Positions 46,001 through 57,743 are shown, counted from the first letter of the stretch. The stretch is DNA of 64,000 bases from Echinarachnius parma (GCA_037951105.1 JBAMJV010010667.1:62001-126000), one strand, 5' to 3'. A program made the numbers and translations. Notes: a model not told the origin generated them from the letters alone.

Positions 46001-47451
46001 CTTAACAATTTTATTAGAACAACAAATTTTCAAATGGAGTTATAAACAATTGATTTATGGATGTTATTTAGTTTTTATATTTCAGTCAGCATTCTCTACC
46101 AAGACATGCAGGCATAACTAAAATAACAGATGCTCTGGGCAAGTAAATAGAGCATTTGTTTTTGTAACCTTTTCATTATGACGATGGGTATAATCACCCC
46201 CATAAAAATTATTTTTATTTCCCACTACAAATGTCCACACAATATACTGCACAATATGACAAATATTTTCACTTATACTTTATTGATTATATATAAGTAA
46301 AAGTTCTGCTCGGAGTCGAAATGTATAGAAAACAACGAAATTCAATAAGATACTCCGTGGAAATTTTCTTTTTTATTGATGTACATGGGAACGTCCCCCA
46401 TTCAAGGGTGTTTGTGGCTCAATGGTTGAGCATCATGAGTCTAACAATCTGGAAGTATTGATCACGGGTTCAATTCCAGGCCAAGCCTATTTTTCTTTGC
46501 TTATTTTGAATCATTGAAAATAATCATGTGATTGAACAGGAAAACCGAAAGCAAAAGCATAACATCACATTCTTTGCGAGTATAAGCTCTACACAATATA
46601 ATTTGAAATTCAGCTAGTTTCTATATATTTTCACAATAAATTCCCGGTGGGGGTACTCAGATTATAGTCGGACGGGGGTGTGCGGCTGAGACCTCCAAAC
46701 CCATACCCACATCTAAGGGTTTTTTTGCGAAATATGGACCCATGCCTAAGGATTTTTTTTCGCCTGCGGCGCATGTTTTGGGTGTATTTCCCGCAAATTT
46801 TGCGGTTTTAAGTTAGCGAGCGTAGCGAGCTCACTGAGCTCAGTGAGCGAGCTTGAAAATGTTTGCAATTTTACATCGGCAAATCCAAAAATCCCGTATA
46901 AAAAAGGGGAAATCTGAAAAAAGGGACCCATGTCTAAGGATTTTTTTGATGAAAAGGGGACCCATGTCTAAGGATCTTTCTTGAAAAGGGGACCCATGTC
47001 TAAGGATCTTTCTTGAAAAAGTCACCCTTCCCAGCGGCACATCCCCGTATACCCAATATACGTGAGTACCCCCCCCCCCGGGAATAAATTACACATCATT
47101 GCTGTTCAATTGCCATATATATCATGCCTTACACAAGTTCTCTTATCAACGTAACAAGACAAAGTTTTCAAATATTAATCGAAGTTCAAGTGAAGCAAAC
47201 TCTCCGATCCATTATCATTACAATAATATTACATGCTACTTTGCACAGGCACCTGCCAAAACACCTGCCCTAAACATACGGCCGAGATGACGGGGCGCGC
47301 TCGGCGATACTCGTTCACAAAATTATAATCATATACTCACCAGTTTTTGTGTGTCGTTTTCTCTGGCATCGTCCAGTAATTTCTCCCTTATTTCAGGGGA
47401 ATGAATCCTAACACCATCCATCAGCCGATCTCTTGGTCTTACTACTTGCAT
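39870..47451 (-). CDS. FAM228-family protein, complete (367 aa)
   Basis: Seven exons in order: 47451-47341, 45933-45670, 42710-42633, 42257-42066, 41464-41296, 40783-40639 and 40014-39870; all junctions are GT-AG and in phase, from ATG 47449-47451 to TAA 39870-39872. The middle (residues about 152-235) is the FAM228 signature: DVDNFLMNKAFLDLRKKEML, YKRWSEKVWEPI, an HGNKKGFVFLDTFD core and EYDPMKL. The protein is soluble, with no signal peptide or membrane helix. Residues 55-105 are Ser/Thr/Pro-rich and probably disordered. The family's molecular function is not established; vertebrate members are reported mainly in testis and ciliated tissue as I recall. It is divergent to PFN4, about 10 kb away, and the last exon has a decayed duplicate. 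Confidence 0.88.
40639..40783 (-). CDS. FAM228 exon 6
   Basis: Flanked by CACACCAG and GTATGT on the minus strand. Encodes EVLPDKAVERHRLPPLPLVP then LGRHGTECATWLAMPLHDIE, rich in Pro and Leu. Confidence 0.85.
41296..41464 (-). CDS. FAM228 exon 5
   Basis: Flanked by TCCTAG and GTAAGA. Encodes GFVFLDTFDNSEYDPMKLVI, the second half of the family core, then RPAPLKIQRNTQEDPTLHQE. Confidence 0.9.
42066..42257 (-). CDS. FAM228 exon 4 (core domain)
   Basis: Flanked by TTTGCAG and GTATTT; 64 codons in phase 0. Encodes DVDNFLMNKAFLDLRKKEML and YKRWSEKVWEPIEG, the strongest family match in the gene. Confidence 0.92.
42633..42710 (-). CDS. FAM228 exon 3
   Basis: Flanked by GTGCAG and GTAAGT. Encodes EKADPESKETKKMYMSVLNT and EKTFVK. 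26 codons in phase 0. Confidence 0.85.
42845..43142 (-). mobile_element. tRNA-derived SINE with target-site duplications
   Basis: On the minus strand: box A TGGCTTAGCGG (43119-43129) and box B GGTTCGAACCC (43076-43086), then a roughly 200-base unrelated body. AACATAAAGTAA flanks both sides (42833-42844 and 43143-43154). It lies in a FAM228 intron, in the gene's own orientation. Confidence 0.9.
43148..43297. repeat. Imperfect 75-base tandem duplication
   Basis: Two copies of a unit with CTGCACTCATTT and CAGAGCTCTCATAGGTGTTA, right beside the SINE. Confidence 0.85.
43298..45669. other. FAM228 intron 2, mostly unremarkable
   Basis: AT-rich; a CT run at 43726-43745 and an imperfect inverted repeat at 44181-44295 (CTTCAGTCAG with CTGACTGAAG, TCTTGAATC with GATTCAAGA). 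No supported exon. Confidence 0.55.
45670..45933 (-). CDS. FAM228 exon 2
   Basis: Acceptor CACTAG after a short tract; donor GTTAGT. Encodes FIKRHTMRRKLYELPEQSEP and a Ser/Thr/Pro-rich segment to IQNWLCQKAVRHVQ. 88 codons, phase 0. Confidence 0.8.
46407..46489 (+). repeat. tRNA-like sequence (SINE head or tRNA relic)
   Basis: Box A TGGCTCAATGG (46415-46425) and box B GGTTCAATTCC (46467-46477) are spaced as in a tRNA. The acceptor stem does not pair well, so it is read as a degenerate tRNA-derived element, not a working gene. Confidence 0.6.
46638..47092. mobile_element. Element with internal 'CCCATGTCTAAGGAT' tandem units
   Basis: Ends TTCCCGGTGGGGGTACTCA and, as complement, TTCCCGGGGGGGGGGTACTCA (C run length uncertain). 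Three copies of a 30-35 base unit with GGGACCCATGTCTAAGGAT lie inside. The right half recurs at about 60000-60175 inside the second hAT element. Confidence 0.75.
47341..47451 (-). CDS. FAM228 first coding exon
   Basis: ATG at 47449-47451; donor GTGAGT. Encodes MQVVRPRDRLMDGVRIHSPE and IREKLLDDARENDTQKL. No earlier in-frame ATG is close, and the frame continues directly into exon 2. Confidence 0.8.
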
Positions 47452-48000
47452 TTTTGCTCGAATTACTGCTAACTTCTGGTGAAAAGTAAGTCTTATTCCA
47501 TTGTGAAGTATCCGTTGTTGGTATAAAATCCACGGAAATCTTATATATATGGTTCCGCAATTGACGCCGGTTGGCTACGAATCGGGTACGGGAGAGTTTC
47601 GGCTGCAGAGGTGTGTCGCGATGCGGTGATTCATTGTTGATCGCGAGTGGTCAAAACAAACACATGCTTCCGCGGTATCAATGGCAATGTGATGCGGTCT
47701 ACTGTTACGCCGTCACTTTCTGTGGTAGTTTTCTGATTAAGCAAATTTGTTGGCAAAATCCTACCCTGCTCTAACTTATATTAAAGTGTTTCTTCCTTTT
47801 TGTTTGCTTTTACTCACAAAAACTCAGCAGCCTTAAAGTATTTATGACATTAACTTAGGACTATGTTTCTCTACGCAAGAACATAACGCACACCGTCAAA
47901 ACTTTTAGTTTGCGATCTCTATGGAAATGACCCATTGTGACCTCATCCCAGGATATGAATATTCATTACACGGCCGATTGTAAACATGTGTGCAGGCCTG
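47452..48000. promoter_or_regulatory. FAM228 5' flank and possible divergent promoter
   Basis: Locally CpG-richer than the surroundings (CGCCGG, TCGCGATGCGG near 47555-47625), directly upstream of the FAM228 ATG and facing PFN4. No convincing TATA box. A GTAGCC half-site near 47570 (minus strand) only weakly recalls an RFX X-box, so I do not claim one. Confidence 0.35.
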
Positions 48001-49768
48001 GGATCGCGATCGGATTGGGACACACAAACTGCAGACTTTGCTGAATAATTCATCCTTTTTAAAGACTCCAGTTACACTGTAAGTTGATTCAATAGTTTTC
48101 TAGTTGTTCATACACTATACTGTATCGTATTTTATACATTAGGATGGATCTAACGAGACGAATATAGAATTTGAACGAGAGAAAGTCCACGTATATTTGT
48201 ATCGCCTCTCTAGCGGATTTGAGGTGATACGTGGTGGGCCAGACTCCCGTGTCGCTTGAAGAGAAGACCGCTGTCGCTGTTGGAGGCACTTGGTCTTGGA
48301 GCAACTGATTACTGTAGACTATAGTAAATCCATGCCGTCGCGTCGCCTTCTATTCAAATCTCAATGATAATGATTGAACCCACCCCTGGACTATGGGAGC
48401 TGCCGCTTGTACACTCTTGTACTTCCAGATCGCACTTCAAAAACGTATGTGTAAATTGTAATAACGATAAATTAGGAGGCGAGGCAGATATATTGGACAA
48501 GTATCCTAACTTCGCGAGTATCCCAACTTCGCGCATCGTAGGCGAGATACGCAAAAATGAGAACACGGACACGGCGACGAAAATTTTCATTGTCAAATGA
48601 AAGAGCACACATCAATTACTCATCAACCAAAAAATTAGCAAATAAAGAGCGATATTTCTGGAGAAATACTCACTTTTTGGGGTCTTTTTTTGTAAATCAC
48701 AACTTTGGTGTTTCAACAAAATTATGGAGGAGGAGGAAGAATCAAGCAAATTAATCGGAAATCGTTCCTATATTTGTTGTCATCGAAAGGCTGCGCAAAA
48801 TGCTCCTTTAATCTAATCGCGCAATCTCCGTAGATAGCTTGACAACGGCGGGCGTGCTAACATGCTAATTGCGCGCAAAATGTTTGCATCATCACACTGC
48901 CATTGAAATGCGTGTTACAGTTTGATACACGGGGAAACGTGTTAAGTCAATGGCAGGATGCCCTAGGTATTGACGCGCGAAGTATGGAGACTACTGTACT
49001 CTGTGTAGAAGTTCTTTCTGATATGACATGGTCACGGAAAAGGCCCGTTATAACCACATCTACAAAGTATATGGTCCACTCAGGTGGACCATTTACACGC
49101 AATATGTGGTAATACATGGGAGATTACCATACTGCCTATTCATATACTGTACCGTTCATCAGTTGAACGTTGTGTGTTAGGATGCATCGGTAATGAAAAC
49201 AGACGGGAAATAATCCTTTTTTTTCTACATTTTGCAATCTTCTAAACAACAAAGTCGGTAATTATTATCAAAGTATATGACTTAGGAATCACATAAACGA
49301 AAGTTTGTTTGAATTTGCTGGTAAATTTAGGGAGAAATCGGCCGACAAAAATTGTTTATGCTTTGGACTAGTGCAGCAGGCGGAAGAGGTTGATCTCCAC
49401 ACAATGCTACTGTAATGTACCTATGTGTGGTTATAACCACAAATTGTGAGTTTAAAATGAAATTGATGAAGATATATCAAATCCTCAGAATTTGAGGGTT
49501 AATTTATGATTGTTTCATTGAGATTACTGTAATTTTCTTGTTCCTAAGCCACTTTGAAAAAATCCGAAATTTTCGTGCGCGAGGTTGGGATACACCTTCA
49601 TACAAGTAGAAGAAGAAGAAGAAGAAGAAGAATTTAGAATTAAAATGCATATAATAGTAATAAAACTAATATACAGTAGACAGAGGACCGAGTTTAAATG
49701 TAATAATTTCCTTAACAGATAACATAACACTCAGTGCACAAATTTACGTGTAATAATCTTGAAGCCTG
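48001..49768. other. Divergent spacer, no sure gene
   Basis: Unique-looking DNA. The motif TATCCCAACTTCGCG near 48505-48530 pairs with GCGAGGTTGGGATA near 49578, which could be the ends of an old 1.1-kb element. A (GAA)n run lies at 49608-49630. Confidence 0.4.
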
Positions 49769-50510
49769 AAGTTTTGGTATAGAGCCTAGAGGGGCAAGAG
49801 GGCACTGCACAAAATAATTTTGTTGTGAGATAATGTAAAAGTGAGTGTAAAATTAAAAGAGAATACAATTTTAATGACACATTGACAGAATAAACGATCA
49901 GAATAAATCTGGGGCCAATATTTATTTGATGATTTTTGTAAAATTTAAAAAATGCTTACACTTTTTTCAATTTAAAAAAAAAAAAGTGTCATGTTTTTAA
50001 AATATTTTTTAAACTTTTTAAATATTGTGTTAACTTTTTAAATAGTTTTTAAACTTTTAAAATAGTTTTTAAACTTTTTAAATAGTTTTTAAACTTTTTG
50101 AAAGAGTTTTTAAACTTTTTGAAAGAGGTTTTAAAATAGTGGTGATGATCAACAAAACATCACTGTGTATGCATAATTTTATATGAAAAATTGTTGTAAC
50201 CAATTCTTTTTTAGAGTGCCCTCTTGTGTTTTAATGGCTCTTTTTGAAAGATAACAGGCTTTTTACTCAGTCATTTGTAATTTTCTATACATTTTTAACT
50301 ATTAGTTACCTCCGCTACCTCCGCCAAGGAGGTTATGTTTTTGGTCCCGTGTGTTCGTGCAGCATGCAGGGAGATTGAAGTTAGCCAATCAAAATTCGAG
50401 CGTTGGCGGAGGTATGCACTCCGTGAGTGCACTCTGTCTAGTTTGTAATGTTATTGTGCAGGTTTTGGTTACTAAAGCTCAGCCTTACAAAAACTGTACT
50501 ACCCCTTTAA
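49769..50510. mobile_element. TTAA-type MITE copy expanded by internal repeats
   Basis: The right end, AAAACTGTACTACCCCTTTAA, and interior match the 13316 element. It contains tandem TTTTTAAACTTTTTAAATAG units (49985-50135) and an insertion with inverted CCTCCGCCAA / TTGGCGGAGG (about 50310-50415). Confidence 0.7.
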
Positions 50511-50577
50511 TTCAATTTGAAGAATATCATGCACTATAAAGAAGAAGTGTTCTGTAGATTCCATAAATCCAGTGTCA

Positions 50578-50660
50578 ATATAATAATAATGATAATATAC
50601 TTGATTTATATAGCGCCTAATGATTGATAATCATCTCTAAGCGCTTTACAATGTTAATAT
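50578..50660. repeat. 'TATATAGCGCCT...AAGCGCTTTACA' dispersed repeat
   Basis: ATAATAATAATG...TTTATATAGCGCC and then AAGCGCTTTACA, a pattern common at the 3' ends of invertebrate interspersed repeats. A fragment of the same kind lies near 57748-57800. Confidence 0.6.
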
Positions 50661-51179
50661 CAAATATGAATGAGTAATTTTTTAGTCAAAATTTCAACTA
50701 ACAAGTTGTTGAAATCTGAGATATCTAGATAGTCTAGATGTTAAATTGTTAACAGATCATTTATATTATGATAATTTAGATTAAGAATAAATTGTAATTT
50801 ACTGAGCTCTTGTTTGTCACTGTTGCTTGTTTTTTTTCTCTCTATTTAAATTTAAATTTGATTGATCTCTTTCCTAGCTAACAATTGATCTAGATTATAT
50901 CATGTCAAGAGTGTAGCTAGTTTGGTTTGTAATTGTTTTGTATTAATTTCCTTAAAGGTTGTCTTCACTCAAATTGAGAAATGTTGCCATTTAAATTGTT
51001 AGAATATATGTATAATCAAAGATCCTACATACACAAGATGCTCAACTCTCGGTCAAAAAGTGAAACGCTAACGCGCGGAATTGTGGGAGTTTGAAGGAGT
51101 GCGCCAACTAGCGGTGAGCGGGTAAAGTTTCCAGGTGAGCGCTGATTACAGTACATTAAAATTGGCAGGATCATGGTAT

Positions 51180-51845
51180 TATATAATAAAAATCAATATA
51201 TTTTGGGGAAAGATATGACTTAATTTACTGATGACACCAATACTCTTTGATATTTTGTTTGAAATGGCAAGTATATAATCTTTCCAGGCTAAATGTTGGT
51301 CAATAATTACACCTAAGAAATAAGTTGATTGAACACGCTGAATTAGAATATCATTAATTTTAATTATTAGGGAATTTATTGAATCATTTGAAATAGCACT
51401 TTGCTTATGATGGTAGAAAATGATATTATATTTAGAAGTATTAAGAGACAATTTATTACAATTGAACCATATAGTGATACATGTTTCATTTCATTATAAT
51501 TTGACATAAGGTATTAATATCATTGTGAGAAAAAAGAATATTGGTATCAGCAGCAAAAAGCACAAATTTAAGAGTATGGGGACAATTAACTGAATTATTT
51601 ATGAATAATAAGAATAGAAGTGGTTCTAGAATTGATCCTTGCCGCGGTACTCCACATGTAACTTGTAACAGTTCAGAACAAACATTGTTATATACTGCGA
51701 TTTGATAGCGGTGCTTAAGATAATTTTCAAACCATGAAAGTACTATACTTCTTAATTCGTAAGATTTTTCTTTATGTAAAATAATATTGTGATTGATAGA
51801 GTCAAAAGCTTTACTTAAATCCAGAAAGCTGAATAAGTAACGTAA
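51180..51845 (-). pseudogene. LINE reverse transcriptase fragment
   Basis: Minus strand, read from 51845 down: FSFLDLSKAFDSINHNI, LSWFENYLKHR, GSILEPLLFLLFINN, a damaged catalytic box (FAADTN), then YFLGVIIDQHLAWKDYI. Only the RT palm-to-thumb part remains, with frame breaks. It is diverged from the LINE at 6.5-10 kb. Confidence 0.85.
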
Positions 51846-52764
51846 GTGTAACTCTTAATCAGTATTGTGTATTGTCATAATTGTATTGTAGTTGTTTCAA
51901 TCATGAAAATCCAAATAAATAGAGGTCCAGTTTATATCTAAGCCGTCTCTATTTCTGTAAATACCATGTTGAGTTAGAAGTTTGAACTGACAGCCCCTGT
52001 TGTGTAGCCTGAAGGATCCCGGGAAGGTGTGAAAACTCTATTGAGAACTATGGATTTAATTGAAGAAACCGCTGAATAAATTAAAGAAACCATTGTCATT
52101 TAATGAGCTCATTATATTTGGTGACGTTGGCCATGCATGGTCAAATGTATACTCACATAACTGAACCCATCCCATTGAAAAAAAAGAGCAGATGAAATTC
52201 TCAGATTGAAATGAAATCTTGAGATATTCATAATGATAAGCTGTGATATTAAGCTGCAGCTAAAGGCCCGTTTATTTTGTTCCTAAAAATAGATATTTTT
52301 CTTTTAAAGAAAATGGCAAAAAAAAAAAAAAAAAAAAATGAGAATTTTTTGTGGCTAAGAAACTTAAATAATTTGAGTTAAAATGCTCAAATTGCTAGAA
52401 AATCAGGCTTGTTTGTTTTTTCCAAAAGGATTGAGTTGGGCTTTATTTTTTTACCGGAAAGAGGCCAAAAATTAAGTTATTACCTTTTTCATCAATTCAG
52501 ATTTTAAATTGCTAAATTTCAAAATATAACAAACCTTTCAAGAGTTGTATCACGATGTTCAAGCGAGTTTAGCATTTTAAACTCAAAAATCAAAAATGTC
52601 AACGAACAAGTGAAGTTGACCAATATTTCTTGCCATTTTCTTTTCAAAAAAGAAGAAAAGCTAGCATTTTGAGTGAAATATAATATTTAAAAAAATGGAT
52701 TCTTTGACTATACTTTCCATTCCAAAAATGTATACTTTTATTCACATTAAGAATAGTTTGAAAC

Positions 52765-52865
52765 AGGGGCGTAGACAACGGGGGGATGAGGGGGATGCAC
52801 CCCCCCCCCCACCTCACAAGGTGGGGGGGATGACGTGTACAATCACCCCCCCCCCCCCCCCAGGT
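52765..52865. repeat. Poly-C rich insertion
   Basis: Two long C runs (about 10 and 16) around AGGTGGGGGGATGACG; begins AGGGGCGTAGACAACGGG. Similar to the tracts at 12964 and 53905. Confidence 0.8.
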
Positions 52866-53130
52866 TTTAGGGAAGGATATATTTTGTCTGTATGTATCTG
52901 TATACGAGTGGGAAAGAAAACATTCGTTGTATGAGCTAAGACTTGTTAATTCTAACGTTAAAAAAGTAATTTATACATCCATTTTCAATTTTCGCTGCGC
53001 GCTTCGCGCGCGAACAGATTATCTCAGTTTGTTGTGTAACTTGCATTGGTCTTGCGTGAGTATTTTATTCTGTATACCGGGCCACCTAGTTCCAGTGTAG
53101 GCTGGCATTGCTCTGGCTGCTTGGTGATGT

Positions 53131-53820
53131 GCACCAAATTGCATCATTTCAAGTATATTATATAAATGCAAAATCTTCTCCGTGGGAGGGGGATACCCCC
53201 TCCCAAACCCTCCCTATTTGGCTCTGCTCCAGCTGCTCAAGTTGTTAGATCATACATAATGTGGCATATGGTGATGTTGGAACTGTGTATGACGCTAAAT
53301 ATAAATACAATATATGTGTTTGTGTTGGGGTGCATATTCGTAGTATGCCAATTATTTGTTTTCTTCGTGAAAATATATTTACAATTTCTGGTCGATCAAA
53401 TCATAACACGCTTTCCCAGATACAGTCAATGTTAAGCCCGAATTTCCTGTCTAAATAAGCACCAAATTGCACAATTTCAAGTCCAAAAATGCAAAATCTC
53501 CCTACCGTGGGAGGGGGGACACCCCCCTCCCACACCCTCCCCCCCGTTCAGTAATTTCGCTCCCTGTGTTTGGGTGCATATTTATTAGTGTGTCAATTAT
53601 TTGTTTTCTTCGTGAAAATATATTTAAAATTTCTGGTCGATCAAATCATGACACGCTTTCCCAGATACAGTCAATTTTAAGCCCGAATTTCCTATCTAGG
53701 TAAGCACCAGATTGCACAATTTCAAGTCTAAACATGCAAAAGCCCCCCTCCCACACCCTCCCCCCGCTCAGTCACTTCGCTCCCTCTGGCTTGGTCGCTT
53801 CGCTCCTTGCAATGTCTCAC
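53131..53820. repeat. Tandem array, about 246-base unit, about 2.5 copies
   Basis: Units begin GCACCAAATTGCA (53131, 53458) and GCACCAGATTGCAC (53704). The first two share GTGGGAGGGGG and TTCTGGTCGATCAAATCAT. The first copy is about 327 bases owing to an internal expansion. A related stretch occurs at 22920-23040. Confidence 0.88.
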
Positions 53821-53859
53821 TCTCACATCTGGCTCAAAATTGGCAGCACTGTGAGTGTG

Positions 53860-54340
53860 GTTGGGCATGAGCCCCTACACACACAAAATCGTGAGCCTCC
53901 ATAGGTTTTGCCCCCCCCCCCCCCCAATCCAAAACTGCTTCCGGCCCACCTGGTCACGACCATCTTAACATCAAACCCCCCCCCCCCCCCCCCACTGAGC
54001 CACTTGGTCTCGAAATATTTCGGCAGGTGGTCTTGGCCGCGAACAAATTGGTCTAGGTCCGGTGAACGGCAAATCATCCCCCCTGGTGTAAGAACCTGTC
54101 TACGCCACTGGTTTGAAAGTAAAAGCGGTGAATATAATTTCAAAAATTCCCAGGTTGACACCCGCCAGCGTACGCCACCCGCCAGAAGTCTTCTGACGCT
54201 TGTTCGAGTTTACCCGCTCAACGCTAGCGGGCGGCAGACTCCATGTGCTCAAATACCGCTTCCGCTTCCGTTTCACCAGCGGCCGTGTAAAATCGGGAGA
54301 GTTGAGCATCTTGTGTTTGTAGGATCTTTGGTATAATTAT
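53860..54340. mobile_element. Poly-C rich dispersed element
   Basis: C runs at 53911-53925 and 53977-53993, followed by TCTACGCCACTGG near 54098. The complement, CCAGTGGCGTAGACA, is the typical end of a family also seen at 12964 and 52765. The open frames on both strands are artefacts of the C runs. Confidence 0.55.
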
Positions 54341-56145
54341 GCAATTATTCTTCATAGGGTATGAATAATTATTGCTAAAGTTAATTGTGGTCGCTACCCA
54401 TGAAGAAGAAGAAGAATATGCCAGACTAGGACTGTACATCTATGTGCTTGTTACAACTGCAAACTAGAAACTCTGGCAAATCAGCTTTGTAGACTTTAGA
54501 TAAATAGGTGGGTTTTTTTCCCCAACTTGATGATATTGTTTTGTTATCTACCCGTTTTTCATTTGCGTTTGTAATGGGAGTGAAGCCCTACATGCCACCT
54601 AGCAGTTCTATTGAGCTACACTGTGCAGGCTTCCTTCATTTTATGGCCTAGTCCCACTGCACCATTTCTCCTACAGTTTTCTATCCAAGCAAACTGGTGA
54701 AACAGTCTGTACCTAGCAAATGTTTTGTTTTACCGAAACAAACCCGATTTAAAAGTATTCGTTCTAATCCATTCCGAACTTGGTCTGCATAAATAACGTT
54801 TCCTGCTAGTACAGGTCTTCCGGATGTCAAATGGACAAGAAGTGGACTTGGACAAATCATGCAGTGGGACTAGACCATAAGAGCAAGTAGGACCAGACTG
54901 AATGAAAATCTCTGCTTGCCCTGTAGGAATTATTGGCTTATGAACTTACAGTGTAACTGCATTAAAGGGGTACTTCAGTTGTGGTAAATGATAGAGGATG
55001 CTTTTTCATGTTTAGAAGAAAATAAAAAATTATAAACATTGATTTAATGCATGTTGATTGTTTTTAGCGTACATCTTATTTGATACAAAGTAGATTTCAA
55101 CAGACGTTTGACGTTTGACATTTCATCACAAATAACTGGTAATTAAACTGTTTGAATACAATATTTCCACAATGGTGTGAATGGTAAATGATCAACAGCT
55201 ATTGAAAGCATGAAAATTCGAAATGTCTCTAAAAATTAGTTCACTATAATTTTATATTCAAAATGTCTCTAAAAATATCATGTACTTGTTTTCTTTTGTT
55301 TTGAAATGGATTCCAGGCACAACTTGACCATTTGGGGTAGATTTTTTATTTAAAAAGTTTAACTCTTAATCACAAGAAAAGTGTTCCTTTAAAAGAACTG
55401 CATTGGTTTCCTTTTGTAAGGATGAGCAAAAGGAGATTTAATCCTAGTGAGCTGCCTGTGGGAGTTATTGGTTTAATGACAAAAGGAAATCTCAAATCTT
55501 AGCAGCTTAAGGTGAAGCCTGTGGATTCACAGCTTAATTTCTAAAGTTTAGTCCTTTCCCTACAAATATCAATCTGCTTTGGTGTACTCTAACAATAGAG
55601 TAAAGCCCTTCCCCCTAGATCCCTCCCTATTACATCCATTTTAAGATGAAAGTGCCCCTGGAGAATTCTAAATATAGCTAGCCTTTTGCCTAGTGTTTAA
55701 TAGAAAATTGTGTTTTTTTTTCATCCATCTGTATGTAAATCAGGAAGAAATTAGTTTATTGTACTCTGGTACATTTTACACCTCTTTAGAAAAAGGTGGG
55801 ACAGATACACCCTTCATTTCATGACAGCAGACTTAAATATACTTTCCCAAGTTACAGAGTGGTCAACACTAGTTAACACCGTCACGTTAAGACATTTTCT
55901 ACTGAATATCATCAATTTAGAGACTTTCATCTTTCCATTTGAAGAACTTCAAGGGAGGTATATTTAGTGACTGTGGGAAGTGGTGCAAGAGCGATCAAAG
56001 GTTTTGTTTTAAAAACAGTTGACCTATTTGGGAAAATTTTGCTTTAATTTAAAGATGGATCTTTTGTAATGGACATAAGTTATACAAAGGATCATCCAAA
56101 GAGAAGCTGGCTTGATTCAACTCTACCGGTAAGCCTGCTAAATTG
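54341..56145. other. Divergent spacer, no gene seen
   Basis: A left end TTAAAGGGGTACTTCAG at 54964 hints at another TTAA-type MITE without a clear partner. The rest is AT-rich. Confidence 0.45.
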
Positions 56146-56573
56146 AAGGGATAGTTTAGTTTTGGTTTAGAGGGCGCTTTTGAAAAAAAATAATAATAAT
56201 TCCGAGTTACTGAAAAGCAAAATTTGAAATCTAGAAACAGCTGAAATTCCTATGTTTAAAATGTACACATTATAATTAAACAAGGATACCAAAATGGTTT
56301 TTAACCTTCCTTATTGGTATTTTAACCAAACATCACATTCACATTATTTTTTATTTTATTTAAAATAACAGTTGAAATTTGAGGTGTCTGGAAGGTGCCC
56401 TTTTGTGTTAACGACTGCTTTTTTAATGAAAACTGCCCTGTAACTTAACTGTTTAAATACATTTTACTACCATTTAAGCAGCATTGAATAACAACTGTTA
56501 GTTTAAATTATAAATTAAATGTTTTAGTTAATACATTTTTGTTTGACCAAACTGTACTATCCCTTAAACTATT
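56146..56573. mobile_element. TTAA-type MITE copy
   Basis: Left AAGGGATAGTTTAGTTTTGG; complement of the right end TTTAAGGGATAGTACAGTTT. Interior includes AGAGGGCGCTT, shared with the 13316 copy. Confidence 0.8.
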
Positions 56574-57630
56574 TTAGACCAAATAGTGTTCAAATATATT
56601 TATTGGGAACAGATAGAAATATCCCCAAAATAAAAAAAAAATCACTTTATTAGACAAAGTGGTTTTTAAAAGATTTGTGTTGGTGGTATTATTTAGGTGT
56701 TCTAAATAAAATTTAAAAAAACAATTATTTGAAAGATTTTGTTTTTCTTCATAAATTTTAAAATATTTGATTTGTATGTGTGTGTTTTTTTTTTATATTG
56801 GAACAATTGCAATCTACTTCTAAGGGTTAGTAGACCTTACATCCTAAAACTAGCCTAGCAAACCCTTGTTGGGGACTAGGGAAATTGTTTGTTGCTCACT
56901 AAACAGTTTCATAGCGGAAATTAAGAAGATATAGCATGGAACTAAGCTAGCACCAGGGGCCTGATTACGGACCAGCGACATTTACCATGGTAACAGAATG
57001 TAGCATGCAGAGCACACAAACTGCCCTTACTCAGAGATCAGTGGAACTATATAGGGCTGGTCCTGGGTCATGATCGTGCTCTTGGCCACAGGTTTCAGGA
57101 AGGTGGGCTCTGCATTTATAGACAGGCCGGCCAGACTATATTCACTAGCTGAGATCACTTTTGCCAATAGAGGCTGCTATTTATTATGGAAGAGAATTAA
57201 GATTGAAGAGCCATAGGTTAGCTTGAAAAGGAGCTTCCCTGAATATAAGGTACAGTGTACAGTAGCTATAGCTGAGTGCTCCCTCACACACAATGGTGGA
57301 GTTGACCTATTGAACCACATCGCTATGCAACTGTAAACAATCCATCAACCTCTCTCCCTCTCTCTCTCATTATCTCTCTTTCCGCACTAGCTAAATATGC
57401 CATCAATGCCTTTTTTTTTGTGATGTAGCATATTGATCTATGCAGGAGTATGCTAGGTTTTGTAGTGGTATACAGACATGCATATAGCTTGATGCTTTGT
57501 AACTATATACTGTTCAAGTGGAGTATATAGTTATAGCTTATAAAAACTCAGGAGGATCGTGCAATAATTTGAGAGTTGATAAATTAGCATTAAAACTCAA
57601 GACAAACATTGCAATATTTTGATTTATTAG

Positions 57631-57743
57631 ATGGTGTGAAAATGGTTGAGAAAGGTGCTTATGATCAGCTGGATAAGATTCAAGAGCTGGTCAGACTGGT
57701 TATCAATCACGTAGATCCAGACGTGCCTCACAGACCCGCACAG
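57631..57743 (+). CDS. Upstream exon, possible N-terminal extension of PFN4
   Basis: Acceptor GATTTATTAG, donor GTATAA. One frame is open across the whole exon and runs in phase into the PFN4 exon at 58869: KMVEKGAYDQLDKIQELVRL then VINHVDPDVPHRPAQ, then DRVK before the PFN4 Met. A Met at 57642 could start it, or the exon may continue a longer upstream protein (it enters with a split codon). I do not recognise the peptide. Canonical PFN4 starts at the later Met, so this may be 5' UTR. About 1.1 kb of intron separates the two. Confidence 0.4.

Noticed and set aside
47560..47580. RFX X-box in the FAM228-PFN4 spacer
   Set aside because: Only one half-site (GTAGCC) fits; the second half is absent.
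48354..48608. Overlapping 78- and 84-residue frames on opposite strands in the spacer
   Set aside because: No splice partner in phase, no recognisable family, and both strands open equally, as expected by chance.
53823..54439. Gly- and Pro-rich frames on both strands
   Set aside because: Driven by the poly-C runs of a dispersed element.
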